Assembly (NCBI GenBank): GCA_030685235.1
Contig: MU839182.1
Location: 1-64,000 of the forward strand
Direction of reading: 5' to 3'
From: Copromyces sp. CBS 386.78
Taxonomy: Eukaryota; Ascomycota; Sordariomycetes; Sordariales; Sordariaceae
DNA length: 64,000 nucleotides
Below the pieces are notes generated by a model, which did not search any database, was not told the origin of the DNA, and worked only from the letters and a program-made list of their open reading frames with translations. Position 1 is the first letter of the stretch; the number at the start of each line of letters is the position of its first letter. Of this stretch, positions 22,926-36,400 are shown piece by piece. The position numbers and the translations under genes were made by a program.

Positions 22926-25900
22926 ATCATATGTGTGTGGTCCGTGCGGGGAGGCCCGTGCACGAAAGAAACATCACGTCTTTTACCTTACCTTTACCTA
23001 CCTTACGTTACTTTACATTGACCGTGAATTTCCAACCCACCACTACTCAGGCGAGGACAGGTGGGGCTTGGAGAAAATGGAGAAATCAAAAGAGCGCTAA
23101 GAAGTACCCCACTTTGTCCGCTGATGCCAAGAGCGTGCCAAGCGGCCTGGCCCAAGCTCGCAAAAGTGGCTGCAGGAAAGCGCTGCCAAAAAGGTTTCCC
23201 TCAGTAATGGCGGTGGAGTGATGGTTCGGAATTGCAGCTTCTGAAGCTGCTGATTCTCTCGTGATAGGTATTCTTCCCGCTATGTCCAGACGCTTTGCTG
23301 TGTTGATGAATTTTGGCTTTCTTTTCATTCAACTTGATCGGAATACGCGCCTGTGTTGTGTCTACGTTCGGGCCGGAGACAGAGTCCCAAAGAGTCGGAA
23401 AGGGAGCAGTTTTTGCGCAACCAAATTTCCTTGTGCTGATCGACAGTCAGACAACCAAATTTTTATGTGGCTTCAACGCCTCGACAGCCAATGAAGGGAG
23501 AGAAAAGGGCCTGACTATCCAATCATGTTTGCTCGCTTGCATTCCTCCTTTCTCCTCTTTTTCCAGGCCCGGCTTGTTGCTTGCTTGAGTTCCGTTGCTG
23601 TGGTTGCTGTGTCGCCGCCAGTCGCAGTCGCAAGTCGCACTCTCAGTGTTGGCAGAATTAATCACAGGGCGGTCATCAACAAGCGTCAACGTCAAAAAAA
23701 TGGAAAGGTCGGCACGGCAAGGCCCCTGACTATGGATTTCAATGCATCCACGATCAAGGATATCCAGGTGAGAGAATGGTCAGTGTGTTGTTCACGACGA
23801 CCAGGACAAGGCTGTCGCGAATACTGACCAAGTGGGAATCAGACTTCACGATACGTACAGTTTGTGAACACTGTCTCGCCGTTCACTACTGTACCATCTT
23901 TCACCGTCTTCAGAACGCTACGGTGAACGGTCTGAGATCACCTCTTTCTCAGCCGCCAGCCGCCAAACCCTCGGGTCGAAAGATTGACAGCTGCCGACAC
24001 TACTGCGGTCTTGGAGGTCTCACCAGTTGATCTCCCGCTTTTGATCAACCAGACTGCCAAACCTTATCTCGAGGTCAGCGCTTATCACTCATCATCAGTT
24101 GGGTATCGGACGTTAACTCCTATCAAGAACATCGACTGATATCAACGGAATAGCCTCCGGCTTGAGGAGATATCTGATTGACAGTTGATCGTTTCAGGAT
24201 CCTCATCCAATGGACCATTCCTCCCCGCATCGGTAAAGGAAAAAAGCGTGGGGTCACCCCGCTGCTTGTGATCACGAATCTCGATCGAGGGTGCATATCA
24301 AAAGTTGGAGAAAAGTGGTGGCATGGTGCAGTGCTCGTGCGGTGTGCCTACGTTTGCCGTCCACAGCGCGCCCACCCGCAGGCTCGCAGACGTTCGAGAC
24401 CAGGTGATCTTCACTGGAAATCGCAGAAAGAAGAAGGCAGCTGGCGGTACGACGAAGCATGTTGTCGGAAGCCGAGACGAAAGACGACGACAACCGCCAT
24501 GGACATGAGCTTCTCCAATTCTTCCAGTCGTTGAATGGTTCGACGGCGTGGGATTTCTCCAACTTGGAGACGCGATCGTCAGGGCGATTGGATGGGAAGG
24601 ATCATGCCTCCAACTTTCGTTGCCGGAGAGTTCGGGCTGTCCAACAATGCCATGTCCGTTCCAACATTGAAGGAAATGCCAATGTTGGAAATATCGTCAA
24701 AGTTCCAAGTTTGCGCAAATTGCCATGATCAGATGGTCACTCACGCTCCAATCCTGCGTCCCAGGGTTCAAGATCACCCCACGCTTGTCCTCCCACACTC
24801 TCTCCCACGCCGCCGCCGTTGTCGAAGGCGGCACAGGCACAGCGTCTGTTGGACAACATCGGTCAAGGTCAAGGGAGGTCAGCACTGCCGCAAACTGTGT
24901 TACCGCAAGGAGAGCAATTGTTGGCCGAAGTCGCATTGCATCATCCAGCAAATCCTAGCAAGCACACCTACCTAGCAAGCCGGAAACTACAGTCCAATTG
25001 GGAATGGCACGGTTTCGGCACCTGTTGACTGGCTGGCTAGCTGGCGTGTCCTGGCCCTGGTTTTCTTCGCTCGTCGACGGGCTGTCTCTGTTCAACAAAC
25101 TTTCCACCCCAGCATCCATCCAATGGGACAACTGCAGACCATCCAAGCCAGGAAACATGCTGGGCTGACTGGGCGGCTTCCAGCTTGCAAACTCCCCAAG
25201 AAGCCCCTGTAAATACAGGGAGGAAGCTACCCCTACCTCCAGTCAAGCCAGCCAGCCTTTACGACACATGCCGGATACGGATACTGGTGGTGATGCCAGT
25301 AGGTGAGAGGTGAAGCAGATAGGAAAGTAAAGGGGCGGTGACGGCATCGCATCACTTCAGAGGCTGGACACTCACTCACTCATCACTTGCTCCCTTGAAA
25401 GTGTGCAAGTTCATGCGGTCGCCAGCTTCAATTGGAGCCTCAATAGGGAAATGGGCGAACGAAGCGATGGCATGCGTGTCTCTTCTTCCCCTCTTTGCCA
25501 GACTGGATGGAACCTTTCGGTTTAACTGGGTATGCCTACTCAATGCATACGCGCCCACTGGCTGCGACTCGTAATCCTGTATCTTCTCGCCAGAAGCCCA
25601 TGAGAGAACGACAGGATGCTTTGACGGACCACCTGCTGACTACCGTTAGATGCCATCATGTATCCTTTGACGGAAGAGCAAGAACGGTCATGCTGGCAAC
25701 AACTCACTGCGCTGTGAAGTAGAGGAACTTGACGAAGTTGCTGGGACTGATACACTGTATACATGTTCCATCAGTTCCGTTTGGTGGTGGCGGTGGTACG
25801 ACATCTCTCCTCACCTACTACCAACGATCTTCAAGCGGCGACTTTTACATACTTGGCCGTATTCTCCTAAAGAGGAAGGAACTGGCTTCGTCTCACCACA

Positions 25901-27295
25901 TCATGCCTCATGGCAGTGTCACGACTTGATGAGCGTTTATTAGTGTTCAATGTCCAAAGACACCTTCCTCAAGAGGCGGTTTGTTACCGTCGACAGCACG
26001 ACTTGTCTATCATCACCGACGTCTTCGCAGAGTTCCATTGCTGGGCAAAAGTGCGCAATATGACTTGCTACCTAGCTACGTTCCAGCCGGAGTCGAGTCG
26101 CCTCCTCGGGTCTGCCTGTCCATTCTCCGCCCGGCTGTTACGTCGGCCGGCCTCTCATTAAGGTACTTACATGTCTTCAGCGAGCCGGTTCCACGGCGTC
26201 ATGACACTTCAGTCTTGCTTCTACAATCTCGCGTGTTTCGAGAAAAATTCTGGCCTCAGCAAAGCACTCTAGGCAGTGTTCTCCCGGCCGGCTAGGTATG
26301 GACCGGAAATGCATCTCATAAAAGCGGATCATGGCAGATTGAGCTATTATGGGTTTATTGGATCACGACATTCTCGTGGGACGTCAGAGGGATGGGTCTT
26401 TCGAAGGGGAAGGGGGCGTATCGCTGGTGAGGTGGCGGCTACGACACTGGACACTGAATGGACAATGGGCAGTGGACATGCTGGCTGGCGGGCGAAAGAA
26501 ACCCCAACCGTTAGGTTGATATGAGTAGCCTTTGAGAAACTGAAGCCAGTCCAGTCGACCTCTTCCAACGAACCATCAAGAACCTTTCAGGCCTCCAGAA
26601 ACTCCACTCTAGTCCAGTCAGTCCGAGCCTGAAGGCTGAGGGCGGGGGATTTGCAAGCTGCTGATGATGACGACGAGGCGAGCATGAACACTCTGGGGTA
26701 TGGGGATGATGAGAAGCAGGCGGCTGGACTGGACAGTAACAGCTGAAAAGGTCACCGTGCATGAAAGTTGAGGTCCCAGTGGTCCTACGAGGGCTATGCT
26801 GATGTTGTGATGGTGATATTTGGTGGTGGTAGGTAGGGTAGTAGTGGTAGTGTCATCATACCGTGTCGCAGCTGCAGCGATACGCTTTTGTCAACACACT
26901 CACTGACTGAAATTACAGTGTCCTGAATCTCGTTCTTTCCCCGCGACGGACGCAGAGCGGTGGCATTATCGTCCCCGCGTCGGATCGTCGATGTTGTGCG
27001 TTAAAGAAGGCAGTCACGATGGTGGTGATGGTGGTGGTGGTGTTGAACGGGTTGCCCAGACGCGGAAAGCACGAGCGACCGGTCGGCAACCGACGCGCAG
27101 CGGGATACTCGTCAGGGCTCAAAACCCTTTTCACCGGTCGCCGCAGGACGAAATTTCCTCTCGCACAAATGTGAGGAGTTCTCGGAAGATCTCCCTCCAG
27201 ATTCAATCCGTTCCCCACAACGAACCTCAAATATTGATGATGAGATTGAGGAAACCGCACCACACACGCACACCAAAGTGAACGCCGCACCCCAA

Positions 27296-27322
27296 CCGAC
27301 CGACCGACCGACCGACCGACCG
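27296..27322. repeat. (CGAC)n microsatellite
   Basis: About six to seven copies of the tetranucleotide CGAC. On the minus strand it gives an apparent SVGRSVGRSVG peptide, which I treat as an artefact. Confidence 0.9.
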
Positions 27323-30300
27323 ATTGCAACGCGACACACCCGACACCCGACCCGACCGACACCCTCCTTTTTTCAAGTGAGGCCTAGACAGAGACCAGAC
27401 CGGCATCTGGAGTGTCGCGAAGCATCATGTCGAGAACCACAGTGACAGACAAAGAGGGGGTGTCAATACACTCGGCGAAGCTCTTGGGCTGGAAATGGAA
27501 GGGATGAGAACCACCACCACCTTAAGTGACAGTCCACACTCCACAACCAACGGCCAGCCAGCCAGCCAATATTGTCGAAACGAGACACTGCCCGAGACAA
27601 GAAGCGAGGGGAGAGCGTTATCCGCCACTAGGTAACAGTCTCCGCGACTGAAGCGAAGCGACGCGAATGCTGCCCCGCAAAGTGGCTTTTTACTGCGCGA
27701 CTCTTTTTCTGCCACTCGCAGCCTGCTCCCCTCTCGCTTCCTGCTGCACGACGTTACACGGCCGCTGGCTGATATGGGCGTCTCGCCAGAGAAAAGATGA
27801 CCCTCGCTGGAGTCTGGAGTGTGGAGCAGTAGGTGGACAAAAGTTGACAACTCGGCATCTTGTGTGTGTCTGCGCCGTGAACGAGTCGCTCAACACATAC
27901 GAACGACACAAGACCACAACACAACACACGACGCCACAAGTCTTACGTCGGGCGGGACGATCGGTCAACGACAGGAGTTGCAAGTTTGTGGGGATGTGGA
28001 GGAGGGGATAAACAAAGTCAGCCAAACCTCACTCATCTCCACGAACGGGAAACACAAGAAAGAGATGCCCGACATGGATGGATGATGCGGGACCCTCTGT
28101 GCATCAGGGTCAAGGATGTATGGAAACAGGTTTCTCTTGCCGCCAGCCCACCTCCTGTTGCTGCTGTGCAAAGGGTCAGCAAGCAGCAGGAATCTGGGGA
28201 AGATACGCGGATGGATATGCTCCCCCTTCGTTGGTTCAGTGGAGGGCTGTGAGCTGCTGCTGACTGGACTGATGTTTACCTGACCCATCCTCGCCATCTC
28301 ATCTGGTCCCCGTTTTCTTTCTTCAGGCAGGTTATCCTGCAGCGGCTGCTTGCGATCTACAGTCCTCAAGAACACTGGGCCGGTCAAGGGTTTTCCCAAA
28401 GATGATGGCTGTCTGCCTTATCTCACACTCACGACCGTTATCTTTCTTTCCGACGGAGGCGGTCGGCGGCGTCGACGGCACACCGCTTTGCCGCTATCGC
28501 TACCTAGGCCAGGGGTCGTTTTCAGCTTTCGGGATACGGTATCCGATACTGTTCTTTACAATGTGCCGAGTGTCATGGTCGCCGCCGTTTTCCTTCTTTT
28601 TCTTGTTGTCGTCACACACTGACCGTCCGTTCATCAGTGATATCTTCTCGAGATGCTAGTCATAGTCAATTTCGCAAAGCTTAACAACATGGGCGTCGGA
28701 CCCGCACGGGGCGTTGCAACATTACCACATTGCGAGCCCCACTATAAACACCACCACCACCATCACCAAAAGACGCTGCGGACGCTACCAATTGCCCGCG
28801 ACATGTCAAAACTGGCCCGTCAACAACGGAACAACCCATCCTCCTTTCAGCGAATGGCAATGGAGGATGCCACCCCCTCGCTCGTTGGGGGTCAACCCCC
28901 TATTTCCGTCAGCGCTTGTCGAAAGATTGCAAAGTGAATAATTTTTCTTAACGAGTGCTGCACGTCAGTCTTTTGGGCAAGAGGTAAGGGTCGTTGGCGG
29001 CATCGGTGGCGACTTGGGTCAACAAAAGTGACTCGGCCGTCCACTCATGATTGAGATGTCCAAATTGAATGGATGGTTGCCTTCTTTTTGCCCTTTCTCC
29101 CAACGCAACGATTTGAGGCCATGTCTTGCCAAGAGGAAATAGTTCTACACAAGAGTCCGGCGTTGCGCCGGTCAACGGAGGCAAGCCCGGACGCCGCACG
29201 CCGCACGGTGTCTGGACTTTGTGAGCGCAACCATCACCACCATCAAAACCGGAGAAGGGACCGTTTTGTTACCAACAACGGAGAACGGATCACCTAGCGA
29301 CGACGAGAAGCTATTTTGGGCTGACTTGCAGGTCCCCACTGGACGTAACTCCGGCCGGGTAAGGACTTGGTGGTCGGTCTGGAAGACCCAGAGAGACCCC
29401 ACACGGCCCGATGCTAGAGTCTCCGGTCTGGAGCCCGGTGAATCAATGGAGCCCCTGCCGTTTCGGGCGCTTTGTCTCTTTCGAGTGGCTCTGGCATTGT
29501 GGTGTCTCCTTCTTCTTTTTCCTTCCTCAAGGTAGTTAGGCGCCAACCCACTTTATAAGAACAACGCCCCCGAATGGCCAATCGTCGACGTCAACTGGCC
29601 GTTTTTATTGACTACCAGGACTGCTTACTGCGTACAGTACAAGGACATGGTATGTTGTGACTGCTAGGTACAGTACTCTCAAAGTTCGAAATGTTCTTGG
29701 TGGTGGTGTGAACCCAACAATGACCGTTTCGAGATCCGTCCGTTCGAGATGTCTTGCATTTCATCTCAGAGGCAGCAGGCACGTACACTACAATTCTTGG
29801 CCGCCCGCTACCGTCTGTCTACGATGTCGCTGATAATACTGTAGCAATACATCTTCATCATGGCTTTCAAGGCTCAAGCCCAGGCTTAGGTTGTAAGGCG
29901 ACCCTATCACGCCACTTTCGACCCGCTATTACCTACGAACATCGCTGTGTGCCATGCTCCTGAATTGATGAGTTTACAGGGCAGTGACGGCCGCTAAGCA
30001 GGGCTTGGTGTAGGCTTCGCACGCCATGGCAGCCCATCACGTCAATCGCCGGCTTGGCACCTGCATCAAATCTGTCTTGACGGGATATCATCTTTTCACA
30101 TTTTTCCACGTTGGCTGGGGCCAGTTCCTGACTCGCAGTCACCACTGCAGCATCACCAACAGTCACGATTTCTAGAACCTTGTACGGGGCCTGGCGCTGA
30201 GCTCGGCTCTTCACCAAAAGCGTTGTGACTTGCAGTCAGTTGGAATCACTATCAGTCATGTCATGCCATTGTCTCACATGGAAGCTGGGGATGGAGCTGA

Positions 30301-30385
30301 ACGAACCCCTCCCACCCCCCTCTCGAGGTAAGGTAGCTACCCCTCCCTGTCCTTCCTGTCCTGTCTTCCCTTCTCGCTCGCTCGC

Positions 30386-30401
30386 GAGAGAGAGAGAGAG
30401 G
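30386..30401. repeat. (GA)n microsatellite
   Basis: Eight GA dinucleotides preceded by CTCGCTCGCTCGC, so the CTCGC repeat and GA repeat lie back to back. Confidence 0.9.
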
Positions 30402-33400
30402 GAGAAGAGAGCCTCTGTTTCTGATTCTGATTCTAATCAATTACACAGCTTCCTTTCACTGCACTGACAGGATGACCGTGGATGACAGTGGATGGAGGGC
30501 ATGGCGGGGTAGCAATCTCGCATATCAGCACCGGCATCAGCCATCAAAGCCTGGCTTGGGCAGGCCCCGGAGGTCGCTCATCGCACTCACTGTGGTCGAC
30601 GGGTTATGCTTCAAACCCAGCTAGTGATTGGTTAGCTCATCTCTTGTCTGTCTCTGTCTCAGAAAGGAAGGCATTTTCCTTCATTTTCAGGTTGTTGTTA
30701 TCTCGAGTTGCGTTCCATCCGGACTTTCTGCCCTGGGCACTGATGGGCTTGCTGGGTTGACTGCTGCGCGTCTTGGGCTTCTGCATCAACTGCATGGCAT
30801 GACATACTGCCATGCCTAACCGCGAGCATGGGCGTGGTCATGAGCATGGCTTTTGCAGTAGTGAGGGGGAGGAGCAGTAGCATGAGCAACCATGGCACGC
30901 AGGCATGCACGAGGTGCAGAGTCCGGAACGGACGGGGCCAGACAGACAGCTTCATCCTGAGCAAAGCTGGGGATGAAGCCATTCCGACTCGTGGGATGTG
31001 GGGCCAGCTTCTCTCCCCACCGTCGATCCGAACGAACTGACATGACCGACCTCCACGGAGATCCGAGCGAGGGAGTGCTCGCTTTCCTTCACTTCACCTG
31101 CAGCGGTTTGAGATGAACTTTGAATCTCATAATCATCGACCTCAGCCGCCTTGGCTTGACTCGACCTGGAAGAGATCAGTTCATTGGATTCGACAAATCA
31201 CCAAGTTGCGCTCCACATCTCCGTCTCGTCTCGTCATCTTCGTCTGTTTGGCAGTCTAGGCCATGTACGAAAGCAAATTTGGTAGGTACCTAGGTATGCA
31301 GTCCTCACATTCGCCTATGTCGCCTATTGTCGCCTAGGTCTTGGGAGATGGAGACGGGGGAAATATTTACAGCTTTTGTTTGGGTGTTCTGCTACCTTGC
31401 CTGCGGTTTATGGCACTCTGAGCGCTGACCGGTCGATGCAAAGTGGATGAGGGTGGTTTACATACGGTTGCACGCGTCAAGTTGTGTAACCCTTCCTGAT
31501 AGGTCGGTCAGGGTCTTGATGTATGATGGGTTGATGGAGAGGTAAGTACCGTACTGTAGGGTGGAAATATCCAGAACCCATTCAGAAGCTACGGTGATGG
31601 GATTGTGGAGGGTTCGTCGTGCTTTCAAGTTTCATTCAACATGACCAAAATATCATGTTGCCCTTTTCTTGCGCGGACAAGGTCTAGGTCTACCGTTTCC
31701 ACTCATTCGATTTAGTTTTACTAAAGCCGCGCCAAGGTCAATAAACACAGGGAAGCAAAGCATGCAGACAATCCTACCTACCAATACCGTTAGAGGATTG
31801 TTCCCAGGGAACCAAACGATCACGGTGGCAAGCTGCGATCGGAATAGCCCGTATTAGCTTACTAACATATTAGTCGATGCCGTACCGTTGAACGGCCATC
31901 AAGGTAATGGCTCGTCTCCTCCGTCAGTTGCTAGAGGTAGCACTGTGCTCGCCTCTTGCTGCGCTGGACAGTAAAGGGTCCGGGTCCATCCCATCCATCC
32001 ATCCATCTCTGAATCTCATCTCGTTCATCCCATCCCGTGTTTGGCCCGTGTCCGTCCGTATCCCAGATGCCATGGTAGGTAGGTACGGCAGCACCAACTA
32101 CTAAGAGAGGTCCAGTCCGGCTCACACCATGCCATCCGCCATTCCCGCCGTCACTTGGGGCATAGCGAACGGAACGGAGATCAAGGTTCATTACGAGGGT
32201 CCTTATCTATTTACCAACCTTGATGGTTCATGTCAGACCTTCATTAACGTAGTTGTAGATAAACGGACACACCTTTCAACCTCACTTAGCGTCTTCCGGA
32301 TGCTACCAATATCCCGGGCGTTTATCATATCATCCAAGCGGATATCGTTTGCCAAGGCCCCCCTAGACTAGCACCATTCCGTTGCACATGTCTGGTCCGC
32401 ATCAATCGCTAAAGGGATATCAGGGATGTTGAAGATGTTTACCTAGTCAACATAGATCAGCAGCCACAGCAGCCAGAAGCAGCAACACCTCTCTACCTAC
32501 TACCTAGTAGAACTGGAAATCTGTGTTATCTCCGTGTAACACACCCTTTCTGTGTCGGGAAGGCGCTAATGCGGGGCCCTGGGGATGTGCCACACCGAAA
32601 CACACACACCTTCTCAGTCATTGACGCCGCAACCCACTGCTCGCTGCATGCTCGAGGCGCACGTTTCGATATGGGTGGAAGGCGCATCTTGGGTCGGTAT
32701 ATCGGTGGAGGAGGAGGTGGTGGGTGAGTGTTACCCTGCGATATCTACTACCTTGGAGGTAGTGCGGCAAGTGCCACTTTGAGAGTTGAGGCAGGAGGAA
32801 CACTGGTCCAGTCACTTTGTTCGCCATGTAGATGCAGAGTTCAAAGGTTGAAAGTAAACGCTATGATGACCGGGGGTCAGGGGGGTGCGATATCGGGAAG
32901 GAATTGAGGTGTGAGACTTGACGATCCGTTCCGGTACCCGTCCTCCTCATCCAACATAAACACCCTAGTTGATGAAGAAGAGTGTTACAATAACGTAAAA
33001 CATCACCGTCGAAGCGACAACAACTATCTACAGTATCCTCCTTACATCAGGTATGTCCAAAACGGAGAACTTGACCAAAACAACGAAACCTAACCACTCC
33101 ACCGCCTCACTTCCGCCATCAACCATCCATCCATCCGCCCCCTTAAGTGACCATCTGCACACCCTCATTCCTCCCTACCTCTAGCGTACCTCTACCGTAT
33201 CTGCCATCTACCTAGTTCCCTCCGAAAGGGCTTCGCAGGACTTCAGATCATGCACCTCATCACCAAAGCGGTTCGCGCAGGCCAGGCCGCAGGCAAGATC
33301 TCCGGCTGGGTCCCTGGGTTCGCATTTGTCAGAAGCGTAAGGGCATCCATCAGGTGGTGTCAGCAGTCTAGGCCCGTGACTATCCCCTCATCGTCGAGAC

Positions 33401-36400
33401 AAACCAGAGAGGAGAGCGAGGTGCGGCAGCCGTTTTCCGGAGGACTGAACCTGCCGTGCGGAGTTCAATGTTGTCTCCGGTAGATGCCCACCAGAACGCT
33501 GGAGCCCGTGACATGCCATCTGACATCTTCAAGTTGGGACCAGACCCTCGAGTGAGGAGAAAGGGAGGGGATCTGGTTGATGCGGGCAAGACTGGAGAGA
33601 ATCAGGGCCTTGGACTCTTGAATGACGGACTGGAGGCATTCTTACCTACCTACAGGTACCTAACTCCTGAGTAGGTACCTAGCTGGCGGTATGCGGAGAA
33701 CTAGAAGGGATGCCCGACGTTCGGTGGTCCGACCTAGGCGTCAGAGTGGCTTCAGTTTCTGAAGACGGGAGTCTGAGGCGGGAGTCTCGAGAAGTCCGGC
33801 CGGGGCGAGGAGGGTATGAGGCCGTTGACTAAGGTACCTACACTACGACGCCGTTGAGTGGTGATGACTGGAACGTCTGGGGAAACTGGGTTGGATGCCC
33901 GGTATGTCGATGAGGTAAGAGTCTGGGGACATGAAAGGCATTGAGGCCAATGGAGCGTTGCAAGGAAGCAACCAGATTCTTCGCTACCTAACCTTTGTTT
34001 ACATCCTATCAAAGTTGTGTCACCCATCATCACCTGAAATTGGGTGGGAGCCTCGTTATATCGTGGTGTTGTGGCGAACCTGACACGTATTGTACGTCAA
34101 GCTCCCAGCTCCGCTCTGACGACGAGTGTCAACGAGAATACACGACCATCTCTAAGCCAGAGGGAGGTATAGTGCTCGGCCCTTTAAGGAGTTCTTCACG
34201 ATATATTGCACCATCCGGGCAACGATCGACAGTCGTGATAACCTCAACAGATCGAGAGCCTTGGGGTTGCACGGGGTTCTGGACTTGGCAAACTTGATAG
34301 CCGGCAGATGTTTGGTGGTGTATGGGCTGAACCGCCTTGAGATATGCCGATTGTAGTGGTGGTGAGGACGTGTTGCTTCATCATTACATTGCCGAAGAAC
34401 ATTGACCACGTCGAACATACCTATAGAGCGAGCACTGAGGAAGGGCATTATGTCCAAGACATCTGGAGAGCGTTCGATTCCGGAATATGGACGGAGACAT
34501 CTTGTAGCAGAGAGGGCAATCCTGAGTCTTGCCAACCGGAACTCAACCGGTCAGGCCGTTTGTATGTATATGGAGATGGGCTTGGTTGAGAGATTCGAGT
34601 TAAGCTCCGGTGTTGAAGATCTGAAGCTCCCATCGGGCCCATCTCCCGCAACCGTCTCTTCCAAGAGATGTACACAGTCTTTCACAGTTTAACTTATACT
34701 TGAGGCTCTTTCCCTTGCGAGGTATACAGTTTGTTATGTTTGAACTGTGTTCAAAGCCGTCTGTATTATCCATGTTATGTCTACACCATGTTGGATCATT
34801 AAAAACTGATGTCAGAATCTTCCTCAGCCCCTGAAGGTCTCGACCATCTCCAGCATAGGTATCGAACATGATTCTGACAAACATCAATACTGTTGTTTAA
34901 CGTGAGTGGACGCGAGCTAACTTAAACGTCAACACAGGAAATCTTTGAGCTTTTCTTCGCAAGATTCCAGCCGCCACCATGCAAATTACGGACACCCTAC
35001 ACGTTTTTCTCCAAAAACTGCACAGAAGCAAGATCTTGAGGCTCTGAATTCATGTCGATGAATGAGAGCCTCAAGCATCATCAACCGGTGTAAAAAAAGG
35101 GATCGTCATTTGCTGAAATCATAGCACGTTAGCCAGCAACCCACTGTCGCATTTATTGCATTGGGTTCCGGGACCCATAGAGGCTTTCTGTGCAACCAAG
35201 ACAGACGATCCGGCGACCGGCAGTGCCGATCTCTGAAGGCCAAGATATCAACAACCACGGAGAACTGTTCAATGCGGATTCTAGCCCCTCCTCCTACGTA
35301 ACCCCTATGATGCAACTATCTGCTTGTTGGGGGAAAATCCCTGGCCAACACGAGCCGCACTACAGCACTGCTACAGCACAACGACGCAAGAACGACTGGA
35401 CGCAGCGAGAAGATGCACGCCTATCCGATTGCAGAGATTGATGGACGGGATGGGATGGTTTAGAGAGGAAAAGGGTTAGTATCATGCAGAAAGGGTTCAA
35501 TCTTCTTTTTGCCTGGGCTTGGTTACGTCTCCAGATATCAAATCGGGTTACACATTGCCAGACGTTGGCGGGTATGGCAAGTGTGGTGATGGATGCTGTG
35601 CAGCTGTGAACACCAATCTTTCGACAGGAGGGAAGAACGGAAGATGAGCATCACGGCTTTCCTCCCCGTGTCTTTTCCTTTCCCACTTCGTCCCACCATC
35701 TCGACTTGACCACGACGGGGAGGGCATGCATGAGCTGTACGGCAATTGCAATTCGGCAATTGATTGTCCACAGGCCTGCGCATCAATGATCTTTACGCAC
35801 CCACCTTTGCGCATGTGTCATCGTTACCTAAGGTACCTTATCTCTGCACTCTTCATGTCTGTCGCCCACTGCGTCCAGTCCTTATTGCACAATTCCTCAC
35901 AGCCACACTGCCGCGCATCACTTACACCCCGCGAGTGGGACGTTCAACAGGATTCCAGACCGGGACAGAAGCACAGTGACGAAGACAAGGACCCTGTCAA
36001 TCATTCCATCACAAATGACCCGCAAAGGGTTGTTCCCTGTTCTTCATGTTCTTCCCGCTGTCATTGTCGTTGACGATCTGATCTACAGGTGGACTGCACT
36101 GGCTGAGACCAAAAGATCAGCAAGACCCTGACGAGTGCAATGATGCGGAACGGTGCACAATGATATCAAAGGCATCAATCACATCTTATCTCGACGAGCG
36201 GGTGTCTACAGAGACAGCACGAGCCAGAGCCGTTTCGGAGAATGGAATAACGGTGAAAGATGATGAAGCCGTTAGAGAGCACAGTATCTTTGCACGTTCC
36301 AGCGTTTTCTTCAAACCCCAGAAGATTGAGGGAAGTTGAGATACGTGACACATCATTCGACACTCATATCCAGTGAGTACGTCTAGACTGGACCTGCACC

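Larger units (their letters stand above)
22063..22930 (+). mobile_element. RIP-degraded hAT/DUF659-like transposon, 3' portion
   Basis: A+T-rich DNA continues to about 22,930, where normal composition returns abruptly. Immediately after the gypsy element a plus-strand frame resumes (YDLYNKEE-stop-ISYRY-stop-LARLLF), consistent with the remainder of the interrupted transposase. The element end is not defined; a tandem duplication occupies the last 160 bp. Confidence 0.5.
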
